From Humibacillus sp. DSM 29435 (GTDB lineage Bacteria; Actinomycetota; Actinomycetes; Actinomycetales; Dermatophilaceae), in assembly GCF_001758225.1 (NCBI RefSeq), contig NZ_MAST01000053.1, positions 124,001 through 188,000 of the forward strand: 64,000 bases of DNA, written 5' to 3'. Position numbers and translations under genes: made by a program. The notes under the pieces were generated by a model. That model worked only from the letters and a program-made list of their open reading frames with translations, searched no databases and had not been told where the DNA came from. Below, piece by piece: positions 17,845 to 28,443 of this stretch (position 1 is its first letter; every line of letters begins with the position of its first letter).

Positions 17845-17916
17845 CAGAATGGTGTGACGGTGGGCGCCGAGGATGCGGCTGGCGGCGGTCCGGCGGTGGC
17901 CGCGCGGATGCCTCGG

Positions 17917-19167
17917 TCAGGTGACGGCTCCGCGCTCGGCGAACTCGGGGCGTTCGAACTCTCGCGAGTCGAGCACGGCACGCACGTGCTCGGCGGCGTT
18001 CACGGCATCCGCATGGGTGACGTACAGCGGTCCGAAGCCGAGACGGATGATGTCGGGCTCGCGGAAGTCGCCGATCACGCCGCGGGCGATGAGGGCCGAC
18101 ACCACCGCGAAGGCTTCGGGATGCCGCAGCGAGACCTGCGAGCCGCGGCGGTCGTCTTCGCGAGGGGTGGCGAGGGGCAGGTCGACCCCGAGGGTGTCGA
18201 GGGCCGCGATGAAGGTGCCGGTCACCGACAGCGACTGGGCGCGCACGTCGGCGGGGGAGAGGCCCTCGAAGGCGGTGAGGGCGGCCTCCAGGGCCAGGAG
18301 CGAGATGAGCGGCGGGGTGCCCACCCGGCCCCGCGTGATGCCGGGGGCCGGGTCGTAGCTCGGCCCCATCTCGAACGGTCGGGCGTGGCCGTGCCACCCG
18401 GTGAGGGGCTGGTCGAAGTCGGCCAGGTGGCGCTCGGCGACGTAGAGGAAGGCGGGGGCGCCCGGACCACCGTTGAGGTACTTGTACCCGCAACCGACCG
18501 CGAGGTCGGCCTGCCCCGCGTCGAGGTCGACCTCCATCGCCCCGGCCGAGTGGCACAGGTCCCAGCAGATCAGACCACCGACAGCATGGACCGCCTCGGT
18601 GAGGGCCACGAGGTCCCACTTCTCACCCGTGCGGTAGTCGATCTGCGAGTACGAGGCGACGGCGAGCTCGTCGCCGGCCTCGGCGATCGCCGCGAGGGCC
18701 TCGTCGGGGTGCACCCGACGCACCTCGACGCCGGCGAGGCGGGCAGCGGCATCCGTGATGTAGAGGTCGGTCGGGAACGAGTCGGGGTCGGTGAGCACGA
18801 TGCGGCGTCCGGGGCGCAGCCGGGTCGCGCCGACGATGGCCTTGAACAGGTTGATGGAGGTCGAGTCGGTGACCACGACCTGCCCCGGTGCCGCTCCGAC
18901 CAACCGGCCGACCTGGTCGCCGACTCGGGTCTGGGCACCCCACCAGTCCTCGTCGTTCCAGGAGCGGATCAACTGCTCTCCCCACTGGCGCGTGACCACG
19001 TCGGCCACGGCCGCAGGTACGGCCTTCGGCAGCGCGCCCAACGAGTTGCCGTCGAGGTAGATGACGCCCTCCGGCAGCCTGAACCGCTCGCGCACGTGAG
19101 CCAGGGACGAGGCGGAGTCGAGCTCGGCGGCATCCGCCAGCAGGTGGTCGAGAGCGGCAGCAGTCAT
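17917..19167 (-). CDS. kynU: Kynureninase
   Basis: The 416-residue PLP enzyme cleaves kynurenine or 3-hydroxykynurenine to anthranilate or 3-hydroxyanthranilate plus alanine. It has [11 protein letters not shown] near residue 37, the PLP-phosphate site [11 protein letters not shown], and the Schiff-base lysine in [13 protein letters not shown] near residue 230. Length is normal for KynU. No tryptophan 2,3-dioxygenase or kynurenine formamidase gene is in the window, so the pathway partners must be elsewhere. The promoter faces pdxT, 71 nt away on the other strand. Confidence 0.95.
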   Translation of the reverse strand: MTAAALDHLLADAAELDSASSLAHVRERFRLPEGVIYLDGNSLGALPKAVPAAVADVVTRQWGEQLIRSWNDEDWWGAQTRVGDQVGRLVGAAPGQVVVTDSTSINLFKAIVGATRLRPGRRIVLTDPDSFPTDLYITDAAARLAGVEVRRVHPDEALAAIAEAGDELAVASYSQIDYRTGEKWDLVALTEAVHAVGGLICWDLCHSAGAMEVDLDAGQADLAVGCGYKYLNGGPGAPAFLYVAERHLADFDQPLTGWHGHARPFEMGPSYDPAPGITRGRVGTPPLISLLALEAALTAFEGLSPADVRAQSLSVTGTFIAALDTLGVDLPLATPREDDRRGSQVSLRHPEAFAVVSALIARGVIGDFREPDIIRLGFGPLYVTHADAVNAAEHVRAVLDSREFERPEFAERGAVT

Positions 19168-19226
19168 TCCGGAAAGGTACCCCCTTCGTCTGCGCGGGGG
19201 TGATCGGCCTGCGGACCGAGGCCACC

Positions 19227-19232
19227 TATGCT
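19227..19232 (+). promoter_or_regulatory. -10 box of leaderless pdxT
   Basis: TATGCT ends 6 nt before the GTG at 19239; no ribosome binding site precedes it. This fixes the start downstream of the longer open frame. Confidence 0.55.
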
Positions 19233-19238
19233 CGAACG

Positions 19239-19859
19239 GTGACCAGTGGAGCTGCCCCGCGGATCGGCGTGCTCGCCGTGCAGGGTGACGTGCGCGAGCA
19301 CCTGGCTGCTCTCACCGAGCTCGGCGCCACCGCAGTCACCGTGCGACGGCCCGAAGAGGTCGAGCGAATCGACGGGCTCGTCATCCCCGGCGGGGAGTCG
19401 ACCGTGATCGACAAGCTGCTCCGCGCGTTCGGGCTGCAGACCCTCCTGCGCGAGCGCATTTCCGCGGGGATGCCGGTCTACGGCTCGTGTGCGGGAATGA
19501 TCCTGCTCGCCGACCGCATCGCGGACGCGCGCCCCGACCAGCAGACCCTGGGCGGCCTTGACATCACGGTGCGGCGCAACGCGTTCGGTCGGCAGGTCGA
19601 CTCCTTCGAGCAGCAGCTCGACTTCGCCGGGTTCGACTCACCCGTGCACGCCGTGTTCATCCGAGCGCCGTGGGTCGAGCAGACCGGCCCCACCGTCGAG
19701 GTGCTGGCCCGCGTTGGGGAGGGGCCCGCCGCCGGTAGGATCGTCGCGGTTCGGCAGGGCAACCTGATGGCGACCTCGTTCCACCCCGAGGTGGGCAGCG
19801 ACCGCCGCATCCATGCCGAGTTCGTCACGATCACCTCGAACGCGAAGGAATCCGTATGA
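19239..19859 (+). CDS. pdxT: Pyridoxal 5'-phosphate synthase glutaminase subunit PdxT
   Basis: The 206-residue class I glutamine amidotransferase supplies ammonia to PdxS. It shows [11 protein letters not shown] at the N-terminus, IPGGESTVI, the catalytic cysteine in [10 protein letters not shown] and the His/Glu pair in SFHPEVGSD. The GTG at 19239 is favoured by the -10 box; the frame is open to 19200. Its stop overlaps the yebC start in ATGA, so the two are co-translated, the pdxT-yebC-ruvC order common in actinobacteria. Confidence 0.95.
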   Translation: MTSGAAPRIGVLAVQGDVREHLAALTELGATAVTVRRPEEVERIDGLVIPGGESTVIDKLLRAFGLQTLLRERISAGMPVYGSCAGMILLADRIADARPDQQTLGGLDITVRRNAFGRQVDSFEQQLDFAGFDSPVHAVFIRAPWVEQTGPTVEVLARVGEGPAAGRIVAVRQGNLMATSFHPEVGSDRRIHAEFVTITSNAKESV

Positions 19860-20629
19860 GCGGCCACTCCAAATGGGCGACCACGAAGCACAAGAAGGCC
19901 ATCGTCGACGCCAGGCGCGGCAAGCTCTTCGCCAAGCTCATCAAGAACATCGAGGTCGCGGCCCGTCAGGGTGGCGGTGACCTGGTCGGCAACCCGACCC
20001 TCTACGACGCCGTGCAGAAGGCGAAGAAGACCTCGGTACCCAACGACAACATCGACCGGGCCGTCAAGCGTGGCTCGGGGGTCGAGGCCGGCGGCTCCGA
20101 CTGGCAGAACATCACCTACGAGGGCTACGCCCCCGGTGGGGTCGCGGTGCTCATCGAGTGCCTCACCGACAACCGCAACCGCGCCGCCGCCGAGGTGCGC
20201 ATCGCCCTGACCCGCAACGGTGGCCAGCTCGCCGACCCCGGCTCGGTGTCGTACGTGTTCACCCGCAAGGGCATCGTGATCGTGCCGAAGGAACAGAGCC
20301 ACGGCGAGGCCAGCGAGGACTCCATTCTGGAGGTCGTGCTCGACGCCGGAGCCGAAGAGGTCAACGATAACGGTGACTCGTGGGAGATCGTCTCGGAGGC
20401 CACCGACTTCGTCGCTGTTCGCCAGGCCATCCAGGATGCCGGTATCGACTACGACTCGGCCGAGGCGTCGTTCGTGCCGAACCTGAAGGTGCCGCTCGAC
20501 CTCGACGGCGCGCGCAAGATGATCCGGGTCATCGACGCCCTCGAAGACAGCGACGACGTGCAGAACGTCTACGTCAACGGCGATGTGCCCGACGAGGTGC
20601 TGGCCCAGCTCGGCGACGACGACGAGTGA
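19856..20629 (+). CDS. yebC: YebC/PmpR family transcriptional regulator
   Basis: The 257-residue product begins [14 protein letters not shown], the signature of the YebC/TACO1 family, and continues with [11 protein letters not shown] and DFVAVRQAI. Family members are DNA-associated regulators in some bacteria and help translation through proline stretches in others; which applies here cannot be told. It overlaps pdxT by 4 nt with an AAGGAAT site. ruvC follows after 136 nt, a gap that holds a LexA-type box. Confidence 0.95.
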   Translation: MSGHSKWATTKHKKAIVDARRGKLFAKLIKNIEVAARQGGGDLVGNPTLYDAVQKAKKTSVPNDNIDRAVKRGSGVEAGGSDWQNITYEGYAPGGVAVLIECLTDNRNRAAAEVRIALTRNGGQLADPGSVSYVFTRKGIVIVPKEQSHGEASEDSILEVVLDAGAEEVNDNGDSWEIVSEATDFVAVRQAIQDAGIDYDSAEASFVPNLKVPLDLDGARKMIRVIDALEDSDDVQNVYVNGDVPDEVLAQLGDDDE

Positions 20630-20697
20630 CCTCCTGAGCCGGTCGGGCTGCATCGGCGCGCCTCCGACGGCGAGGCAGCGGGTTCGTTACCGTTGAG

Positions 20698-20713
20698 CCG
20701 AACACCTGTTCGG
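20698..20713. promoter_or_regulatory. LexA (SOS) box upstream of ruvCAB
   Basis: CCGAACACCTGTTCGG contains GAAC-N4-GTTC with flanking symmetric bases, the actinobacterial LexA operator type. It lies 52 nt before the ruvC start, so ruvCAB is probably damage-inducible. Confidence 0.75.
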
Positions 20714-20765
20714 GTCGGTGGTGCCCGCGCAGTGAGAGTCGTCCGACGTCGACAGGAGGTAGGCC

Positions 20766-21338
20766 GTGCGCGTGCTCGCGGTCGACCCGGGGCTGACCCG
20801 ATGCGGGGTGGGCGTCGTCGACGGCCTCCCCGGTCGCCGGCTCACGCTCGTCGAGGTGGGCGTCATCCGCACCCCATCCAGCGACTCGACACCGCGGCGT
20901 CTGGTGGCGGTCGAAGACGAGCTGCAGCGGTGGTTCGAGCGGCATCACCCTGAGTCGGTCGCCATCGAGCGCGTCTTCGCCGACACCAACGTCTCGACGG
21001 TCATGGGCACCGCCCAAGTCATGGGGATCGTCATGCTCCTCGCCGAACGGCGGGGCCTGCCCGTGACGCTGCACACTCCTACCGAGGTCAAGGCGGCCGT
21101 CAGCGGCAACGGGCGCGCCGACAAGGCCCAGGTCACCACCATGGTCACCCGCCTGCTTCAGCTCGACCACGCCCCCAAGCCGGCGGATGCCGCTGACGCC
21201 CTCGCGCTCGCGATCTGCCACGTCTGGCGTGGTGGCACCCAGAACCGTCTCGCTGAAGCGGCCGCGGCCCAGGCCGACCGGCCCAGCCGCATCCCCAAGC
21301 GCGTCCCACGCACTCCGACGAAGGCCACTCTCCGATGA
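20766..21338 (+). CDS. ruvC: Crossover junction endodeoxyribonuclease RuvC
   Basis: The 190-residue Holliday-junction resolvase starts at the GTG at 20766 after AGGAGGT at 20754-20760. The acidic active site is visible as VDPGLTRCG near residue 5, VAIERVF near residue 67 and the C-terminal [12 protein letters not shown]. It cuts junctions held by RuvAB. Its stop overlaps the ruvA start in ATGA. A Lys/Arg-rich tail of about 30 residues follows the conserved domain. Confidence 0.97.
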   Translation: MRVLAVDPGLTRCGVGVVDGLPGRRLTLVEVGVIRTPSSDSTPRRLVAVEDELQRWFERHHPESVAIERVFADTNVSTVMGTAQVMGIVMLLAERRGLPVTLHTPTEVKAAVSGNGRADKAQVTTMVTRLLQLDHAPKPADAADALALAICHVWRGGTQNRLAEAAAAQADRPSRIPKRVPRTPTKATLR

Positions 21339-21933
21339 TCGCATCACTGTCCGGAACCGTGCTCAAGGTGGGGCTCGACTCCATCGTGATGGGGGTGGGC
21401 GGAGTAGGCATGCTGGTGCACACGACGCCGGCCACCGCCACCTCGGTGCACCTCGGTCAACCGGCTGAGCTCGCCACCACGCTCGTCGTGCGCGAAGACT
21501 CACTCACCCTCTACGGCTTCGCCACCGAGGCCGAGAAGCACGTCTTCGAGACGGTGCAGACCGTCTCGGGCGTTGGCCCGCGGCTCGCCCTCGCACTGCT
21601 GGCTGTGCTCTCGCCGGATGCCGTGCGCCTCGCCCTCGGCAGCGGCGACCTCGCCACGTTGACGAAGGTGCCCGGCATCGGCAAGAAGGGCGCTGAACGC
21701 CTGGTGCTCGAGCTGCGCGACAAGCTGGGCGCCCTGCCCGGCGCCACCGACGCCGCGGTGCCGCAACCGAAGCCGCAGCATGAGCAGTGGCGTGAGCAGG
21801 TGCTCGAGGCCCTGGTCGGTCTCGGCTGGACGGCGCGTCAAGCTGACGTCGCGCTCGACAAGGTGGCCCCGAGAGCGGCCGAGGGCGCTGGGGTCTCTGC
21901 GCTGCTGCGCGCGGCGCTGCAGGAGCTCGGCCG

Positions 21934-21937
<4 letters not shown>
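21335..21937 (+). CDS. ruvA: Holliday junction branch migration protein RuvA
   Basis: The 200-residue protein begins [13 protein letters not shown] and has the two helix-hairpin-helix motifs ([13 protein letters not shown] and [12 protein letters not shown]) that bind the DNA junction, a proline-rich linker, and a C-terminal UBA-like domain ([14 protein letters not shown]) that contacts RuvB. Length is typical. It overlaps both neighbours by 4 nt. Confidence 0.97.
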
Positions 21938-23082
<1,145 letters not shown>

Positions 23083-23304
23083 GACCCGCCGTGTCGGTGC
23101 CGGTCTGACAAACGACGCAGGCACCCGTAGACTCCGTGCGGCACCCCCCGCCGCTGCCGCGGCACCTTCCCGTGCCCTCGGTCGTTGATGCGAGCAGCCA
23201 AGCGATCTCTGGTCATGACCAGTCCCGGGCACCTCGCCAGCATGACTCCGGCGGCGTGTCTACGCCCCGCACGATCCTCAGAACGAACCACGAAGGAATG
23301 CCTG

Positions 23305-23643
23305 ATGGAAGCCGTCATCCTGATCCTGCCGCTGCTGTTGCTCGGCTGGCTCTTCCTGACCTCGAGCCGTCGTCAGAAGCAGATGCGGGCGTTCGCGTCG
23401 GCGCTCAACGTCGGCGACCAGATCATCACCTCGTCGGGGCTGTACGGCACCATCCGGCACATGGACGACAGCAGTGCGTGGCTCGAGGTCGCCGATGGCG
23501 TGACCCTTCGTGTCGACCGGCGGGCCGTGGCCATGAAGCAGACCGAGACGCCCAGCGCCGTGACCGAAACCCAGACGAGCGACCACGTCGCCGACGACTC
23601 CAACGGCGAAGGACCCTTCGGGAACCGCGCCGCCGGTCAGTGA
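23305..23643 (+). CDS. yajC: Preprotein translocase accessory subunit YajC
   Basis: From the ATG at 23305, preceded by GAAGGA, the product is 112 residues: one N-terminal membrane helix (AVILILPLLLLGWLFL), then SRRQKQMRAFASALNVGDQIITSSGLYGTI, the YajC signature (given here as SRRQKQ and LNVGDQIITSSGLYG). An acidic tail follows. It forms a complex with SecDF in protein export, and secD begins 9 nt downstream. The 222 nt between ruvB and yajC contain open frames but nothing convincing. Confidence 0.94.
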   Translation: MEAVILILPLLLLGWLFLTSSRRQKQMRAFASALNVGDQIITSSGLYGTIRHMDDSSAWLEVADGVTLRVDRRAVAMKQTETPSAVTETQTSDHVADDSNGEGPFGNRAAGQ

Positions 23644-23652
23644 GGCCCGCCC

Positions 23653-25587
23653 GTGGCTGGTAGCTCCACCAAACGCATCGCGACCCGCAGCCTGGCGCTG
23701 CTCGTGGCGTTCATCATCGGCCTCGGGGCTCTCACCGGAGGTCTCGCACTGTGGGGCGGCGCACAGCTGACCCCACGTCTCGGCCTCGACCTCGAGGGCG
23801 GAACCGAGATCGTGCTCGAACCCGTGCTCGTGGGCAACCAGCAGGTCAGCCCGGGCCAGATCGACCAGGCCGTCGACATCATCCGCCAGCGCATCGACGC
23901 GAACGGGGTGGCCGAGGCCGAGATCTCCACCCTCGGCGGGCAGAACATCGTGGTCGCCATCCCGGGCACACCCACCCCGGAGCAGCTTCAGGCGATCCGT
24001 AAGCCGTCCCAGCTCAGCTTCCGCGCGGTCTTCGTCGAAGCAGCCGGCAACATCCCTGCCACTGTGACCCCGCCGGCCACCTCACCGACAGCGCCCTCGA
24101 GCAGCACTCCGACGGGAACTGCGACGGGAACTGCAACGACTCCATCGGCATCGGGCACGGCAACGGGTTCCAGTGGCACGCCGGCACCGAGCTCGACGGC
24201 CGCAAACGGGGTCGTTCCCGATGCCTTCAAGGCCGCGACCACCCCGGCCACCCCCACCCCCACAGCCACGGGCACGTCGACACCAGCCAACTCGGCTCCC
24301 GCCGCGACGACCCCAGCGCCCCAGCCCACGGCCCCGACTGCGGCGGAAGAAGCCGCAGCAATCGAGCAGCAGGTCACCACCTCGCTCACCGGCATGGGCT
24401 TCGCCGCGGCGAAGGCGCCCGCTGCCGCCAAGCAGGTCGCTCAGGACTACGCGAAGCTCGACTGCAGCAAGCCCGGCGCGGTCGACCAGATCGTCGACGA
24501 CCCTGCCCTGCCCATCGCCACCTGTGGCGACGACCGGGTCACGAAGTATGTTCTCGGCCCCGTCGAGATCAAGGGCAGCGAGATCTCCGACGCCTCCAGC
24601 GGCTTCCAAGCCGGCCCGAACGGCCAGCCGACCTCGATCGTCGAAGTCTCGCTCACGTTCAACGCCACCGGCGCGAAGAAGTTCGCCGAGGTCACCAAGC
24701 GGCTCTTCGACATGCAGGGTCAGACGCCCCTCGACCAGTTCGCCATCGTGCTCGACAAGGTCGTGATCTCGGCGCCTCGGTCTCAGGCCGCGATCCCCGA
24801 CGGTCGAGCATCGATAACGGGCTCGTTCACCACCGACTCGGCGAAGGCTCTTGCTCAGCAGCTGAAGTTCGGCGCCCTGCCGATCTCGTTCGCGCTGCAG
24901 ACGCAGGACGACATCACCCCCCAGTTGGGTGCCGAGCAGCTGGGGCTGGGCCTGTTGGCGGGCGCCATCGGGCTCTTGCTCGTCGTGGTCTACTCCCTCT
25001 TCCAGTACCGGGCTCTCGGTCTGGTCACGGTGCTGTCGCTCGTCGTGGCGGCCACCTTGACCTACCTGTCGGTGACCGTGCTGGGCACTCTCGTCGGGTT
25101 CCGGCTCACGATGGCCGGCGTCACCGGCCTGATCGTGGCCATCGGTGTCACCGCCGACAGCTTCATCGTCTACTTCGAACGCATCCGCGACGAGGTGCGA
25201 GACGGCCGGCCACTGGTCGCCGCGGTTGAGGCCGGGTGGAAGCGCGCTCGGCGCACCATCATCGCGGCCGACGCCGTCAACTTCATCGCGGCCGCCGTGC
25301 TGTACTTCCTCGCCTCGAGCAACGTTCGCGGCTTCGCCTTCACCCTCGGACTGACCACGCTCATCGACCTGGTCGTCGTGGTGCTCTTCACCCACCCCAT
25401 GGTGCAGCTGTTGGCCCGCACGGAGTTCTTCGGCAACGGTCACAAGTGGTCGGGGCTCGACCCTGAGCGTCTCGGCGCCAAGGAGAGCCCCCGCTACCGC
25501 GGTCGGGGACAGTTCGGCATCGGCAAGGGCTCAGGCGCACCCGTCACGGGCACCACCGGATTCACGGCGGGGAAGGCCAAGGCATGA
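23653..25587 (+). CDS. secD: Protein translocase subunit SecD
   Basis: The 644-residue membrane protein has a first helix, the conserved LGLDLEGGTEIVLEP, the P1 periplasmic region, and C-terminal helices with GVTADSFIVYFERIRDE and the RND-type fold. It uses the proton gradient to complete translocation with SecF. Between residues about 135 and 235 lies a long insert made almost only of Pro, Thr, Ala and Ser, encoded by near-repeats such as ACGGGAACTGC; most SecD proteins lack this. Start GTG at 23653; secF overlaps the stop. Confidence 0.96.
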   Translation: MAGSSTKRIATRSLALLVAFIIGLGALTGGLALWGGAQLTPRLGLDLEGGTEIVLEPVLVGNQQVSPGQIDQAVDIIRQRIDANGVAEAEISTLGGQNIVVAIPGTPTPEQLQAIRKPSQLSFRAVFVEAAGNIPATVTPPATSPTAPSSSTPTGTATGTATTPSASGTATGSSGTPAPSSTAANGVVPDAFKAATTPATPTPTATGTSTPANSAPAATTPAPQPTAPTAAEEAAAIEQQVTTSLTGMGFAAAKAPAAAKQVAQDYAKLDCSKPGAVDQIVDDPALPIATCGDDRVTKYVLGPVEIKGSEISDASSGFQAGPNGQPTSIVEVSLTFNATGAKKFAEVTKRLFDMQGQTPLDQFAIVLDKVVISAPRSQAAIPDGRASITGSFTTDSAKALAQQLKFGALPISFALQTQDDITPQLGAEQLGLGLLAGAIGLLLVVVYSLFQYRALGLVTVLSLVVAATLTYLSVTVLGTLVGFRLTMAGVTGLIVAIGVTADSFIVYFERIRDEVRDGRPLVAAVEAGWKRARRTIIAADAVNFIAAAVLYFLASSNVRGFAFTLGLTTLIDLVVVVLFTHPMVQLLARTEFFGNGHKWSGLDPERLGAKESPRYRGRGQFGIGKGSGAPVTGTTGFTAGKAKA

Positions 25588-26747
25588 TCAACTTCGCGCA
25601 GGTCGGCAACGACCTCTACACCGGCAAGCGGTCGGTCGCCTTCATCAAGCGCCAGAAGACCTGGTACGCGATGTCGGCGGTGCTCATCGCCCTCGCCCTC
25701 GTCGGCATCTTCGCCCGCGGTCTGAACTTCGGCATCGAGTTCAGCGGCGGCTCCGAGTTCCGGGTGTCGGGCGTGAACAACACCCAGAACTACGAGCAGC
25801 GGGCCCAGCAGGCCGCCACGAAGGCCGGCATCAGCGGGAACGTCGAGTCGACGGTCATCGGCCAGAGCACGGTACGCGTGCAGACCGAGTCGGCCAGCGA
25901 ACGCACCGAGGCCGCCAAGGAGTCACTGAGCAGTGCCTTCGGGGTCGCCCCCACGGCCGTCAGCGCCTCCCTCATCGGCCCGAGCTGGGGGGAGTCGGTC
26001 AGTAAACAGGCCATCCAGGGCCTCATCGTGTTCCTCATCCTCGTGACCATCGTCATGGCGCTCTACTTCCGAACGTGGAAGATGGCGGTAGCCGGCCTCG
26101 TCGCGCTGCTGCACGACCTCGTCGTCACGGTCGGCATCTACGCCCTGTTCGGGTTCGAGATCACCCCGTCGTCGATGATCGGCTTCCTCACCATCCTCGG
26201 CTACTCGCTCTACGACACCGTTGTCGTGTTCGACAAGGTGCGTGAGAACACAGCTGACGCGTTCCGCACCAAGCGGATGAGCTACTCCGCGGCCGCCAAC
26301 CTCGCGGTCAACCAGACCCTGGTGCGCTCGATCAACACCACGGTCGTGGCGCTGCTGCCGATCGCCGCCGTGCTGGTAGTCGGCTTCACCCTGCTCGGAC
26401 CGGGGACCCTTCTCGACCTCTCGCTGGCCCTGTTCATCGGTATCGCGGTGGGCGCCTACTCCTCCATCTTCATCGCGACGCCCCTGCTGGTCGACCTGCG
26501 CCGTGGCGAGAAGGCGGTGGTCGAGCTGGAGAAGTACGTGGCCAAGCACGGCGACCGCCAGAATGCTCGAGCGAGCGAGCTCGAAGGCGCGCCTGTGCCG
26601 ATGCGGGTCGGCGCCGACGTGACGGGTGCGGCAGCGGTTCCTGCAGATCACACCGGGGCTGCCGGTCTCGAGGTTCGCCCGGTGCACAAGTACGCGCAGC
26701 CCGGTCCACGCAACCAGCCCAAGCGGCCACCGAAGTCGAAGCGCTGA
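25584..26747 (+). CDS. secF: Protein translocase subunit SecF
   Basis: The 387-residue protein begins in an ATGA overlap with secD. It has the first helix, LNFGIEFSGGSEF near residue 50, and a C-terminal bundle with LGYSLYDTVVVFDKVREN, all typical of SecF. The C-terminal tail of about 100 residues is hydrophilic, Pro/Lys-rich at the end. With SecD and YajC it forms the export accessory complex. apt follows after 5 nt, probably on the same transcript. Confidence 0.96.
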   Translation: MINFAQVGNDLYTGKRSVAFIKRQKTWYAMSAVLIALALVGIFARGLNFGIEFSGGSEFRVSGVNNTQNYEQRAQQAATKAGISGNVESTVIGQSTVRVQTESASERTEAAKESLSSAFGVAPTAVSASLIGPSWGESVSKQAIQGLIVFLILVTIVMALYFRTWKMAVAGLVALLHDLVVTVGIYALFGFEITPSSMIGFLTILGYSLYDTVVVFDKVRENTADAFRTKRMSYSAAANLAVNQTLVRSINTTVVALLPIAAVLVVGFTLLGPGTLLDLSLALFIGIAVGAYSSIFIATPLLVDLRRGEKAVVELEKYVAKHGDRQNARASELEGAPVPMRVGADVTGAAAVPADHTGAAGLEVRPVHKYAQPGPRNQPKRPPKSKR

Positions 26748-26752
26748 AGGGT

Positions 26753-27349
26753 ATGAGCGACCCGACCGAGTCGATGAACACCGAGGCCGGTGCCGACCTC
26801 ACGGCGGGAGGCCGAGAGGACGCTGTCGAGTCTGTGGCCGCGATGGTCTCGAGCCGGTTGCGCGACATCCCCGACTTCCCGAAGCCGGGTGTGCTGTTCA
26901 AGGACTTCACCCCCCTGCTCGCCGACGGCCCCGCGTTCGCCAGGCTGGTGCGCGACACCGCAACCCGCTACGACGGGCTGGTCGATGTCGTCGTCGGCAT
27001 CGAGGCGCGCGGCTTCGTGCTCGCCGCAGCCGTCGCCTACGAGCTCGGTCTCGGGATGGTGCTCGTGCGCAAGGCCGGCAAGCTGCCCGGCGAGGTGCTC
27101 AAGGAGAGCTACGCCCTCGAGTACGGCACGGCCGAGATCGAGGTGCACACCGAGGCGTTCGCCCCCGGTCAACGCGTGCTCGTGCTCGACGACGTGCTCG
27201 CCACCGGCGGAACGGCACACGCCTGTTGTCTGCTCATCGAGCGGGCGGGAGCCCAGGTGGCCGCCGTCGAGGTCGTACTGGAACTCGGGTTTCTCGGGGG
27301 GCGAGACCGCCTCCGTGGCCGGGTCGTGAACGCGGTGCTGACCCTCTGA
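26753..27349 (+). CDS. apt: Adenine phosphoribosyltransferase
   Basis: The 198-residue enzyme converts adenine and PRPP to AMP. It shows IPDFPKPGVLFKDFTPLL near residue 40, IEARGFVLAAAVA and the PRPP site VLVLDDVLATGGTA near residue 142. The N-terminus is about 25 residues longer than usual; the ATG at 26774 (MNTEAG) is an alternative start. The order secF-apt-relA is conserved in actinobacteria, here interrupted by an exported hydrolase gene. Confidence 0.95.
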   Translation: MSDPTESMNTEAGADLTAGGREDAVESVAAMVSSRLRDIPDFPKPGVLFKDFTPLLADGPAFARLVRDTATRYDGLVDVVVGIEARGFVLAAAVAYELGLGMVLVRKAGKLPGEVLKESYALEYGTAEIEVHTEAFAPGQRVLVLDDVLATGGTAHACCLLIERAGAQVAAVEVVLELGFLGGRDRLRGRVVNAVLTL

Positions 27350-27452
27350 GCCTTGCCGGACTGCCGGTGACAAGCAGTCACCCGACTGAAGTCACGGCCT
27401 CGTGCTTCGTCCTAGCCTTCGGGAGAACAACCACCCCCTGAAGGAGCCCCTC

Positions 27453-28286
27453 GTGCCCACCCAGCCCATCCTGTCGTCACGTCCGGCCCGCGTCGGCGCC
27501 ATCGTCGTCACGGTCGCAGCGCTTCTCTCGGGGGCGAGCACCCTGCCAGCGTCAGCGGCATCCCCCTCGTCGGTGACCCACGCGACCACCAAGCCCACGG
27601 TCGTGCTAGTGCACGGTGCCTGGGCTGACAGCTCCAGCTGGAACGCCGTGATACGGCGACTGATCCATGACGGCTACCCCGTCACTACCTTCGCCACGCC
27701 GTTGCAAAGTCTGTCGGGCGACTCCAGCTCACTGCGCGACCTGCTGGCCTCGATCTCTGGCCCCGTCGTTCTCGTCGGCCACTCCTACGGCGGCGCCGTC
27801 ATCACCGATGCGGCCGCCGGCTCCAGCCAGGTCAAGGCCCTGGTATACCTCGACGCGTTCGCCCCAGACGAGGGTGAGCCCGCCATCGCCCTGGCCGGCC
27901 CCGACTCGGCCCTCAACCTGCCCGGGGTGCTGAGCCCGGTGCCGCTCGGCGCCCCCACGCCGACCACCGAGCTGTTCGTCGACCAGAAGGCGTTCGTGAA
28001 GTACTTCGCGAACGACCTACCTCGCTGGCGCGGGCAGGTGCTGGCCGCGACCCAGCGTCCGGTCACGTTCGCAGCCTTGACGGAGCCGTCCACGGCCCCC
28101 GCCTGGAAGACGATCCCCTCGTGGTACGAGATCGGCACGATCGACAAGGTTCTACCGCCTGCTGTGCAACGGTCGATGGCCAACCGGGCCGGCGCCCACA
28201 TCAGCACGGTGCGCAGCGGCCACCTGCCCATGGTCTCGGCCCCCAAGGCGGTCACCTCACTGATCGAGCAGGCCGCGAGGTCATAA
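27453..28286 (+). CDS. Exported alpha/beta hydrolase
   Basis: The GTG at 27453 follows AAGGAG at 27441-27446 and opens a signal peptide (VGAIVVTVAALLSG, ending near ASA at residue 36). The mature part is an alpha/beta hydrolase: oxyanion VLVHGAWADSSSW, nucleophile VLVGHSYGGAV, acid probably in YLDAFAPDE or later, and histidine in VRSGHLPMVS. This set resembles the salicylate esterase/EstC-like hydrolases of actinobacteria and proteobacteria. Substrate unknown. The 277-residue protein is inserted between apt and relA, which are usually neighbours. Confidence 0.85.
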   Translation: MPTQPILSSRPARVGAIVVTVAALLSGASTLPASAASPSSVTHATTKPTVVLVHGAWADSSSWNAVIRRLIHDGYPVTTFATPLQSLSGDSSSLRDLLASISGPVVLVGHSYGGAVITDAAAGSSQVKALVYLDAFAPDEGEPAIALAGPDSALNLPGVLSPVPLGAPTPTTELFVDQKAFVKYFANDLPRWRGQVLAATQRPVTFAALTEPSTAPAWKTIPSWYEIGTIDKVLPPAVQRSMANRAGAHISTVRSGHLPMVSAPKAVTSLIEQAARS

Positions 28287-28343
28287 CCTCGACCTGAACG
28301 ACCGAACGGGCCGGTGACGCGGTCGCGCCTCGTGGTCGCCATC

Positions 28344-28375
28344 GTGGTGCGGTGGTGCGGTGGTGCGGTGGTGCG
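28344..28375. repeat. Four tandem 8-bp repeats (GTGGTGCG)
   Basis: GTGGTGCG occurs four times without interruption in the gap between the hydrolase and relA, about 70 nt before the relA start. It is a simple microsatellite with no visible function. Confidence 0.85.
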
Positions 28376-28431
28376 GCGTCAGGCACGGCGGCACCGGCCC
28401 GACCTCCGGCCGTGGACTCAGGCGAAGGCCC

Positions 28432-28437
28432 TAGACT
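28432..28437 (+). promoter_or_regulatory. -10 box of leaderless relA
   Basis: TAGACT ends 6 nt before the ATG at 28444 and there is no ribosome binding site, so the relA mRNA is probably leaderless. Confidence 0.55.
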
Positions 28438-28443
28438 CACGTC

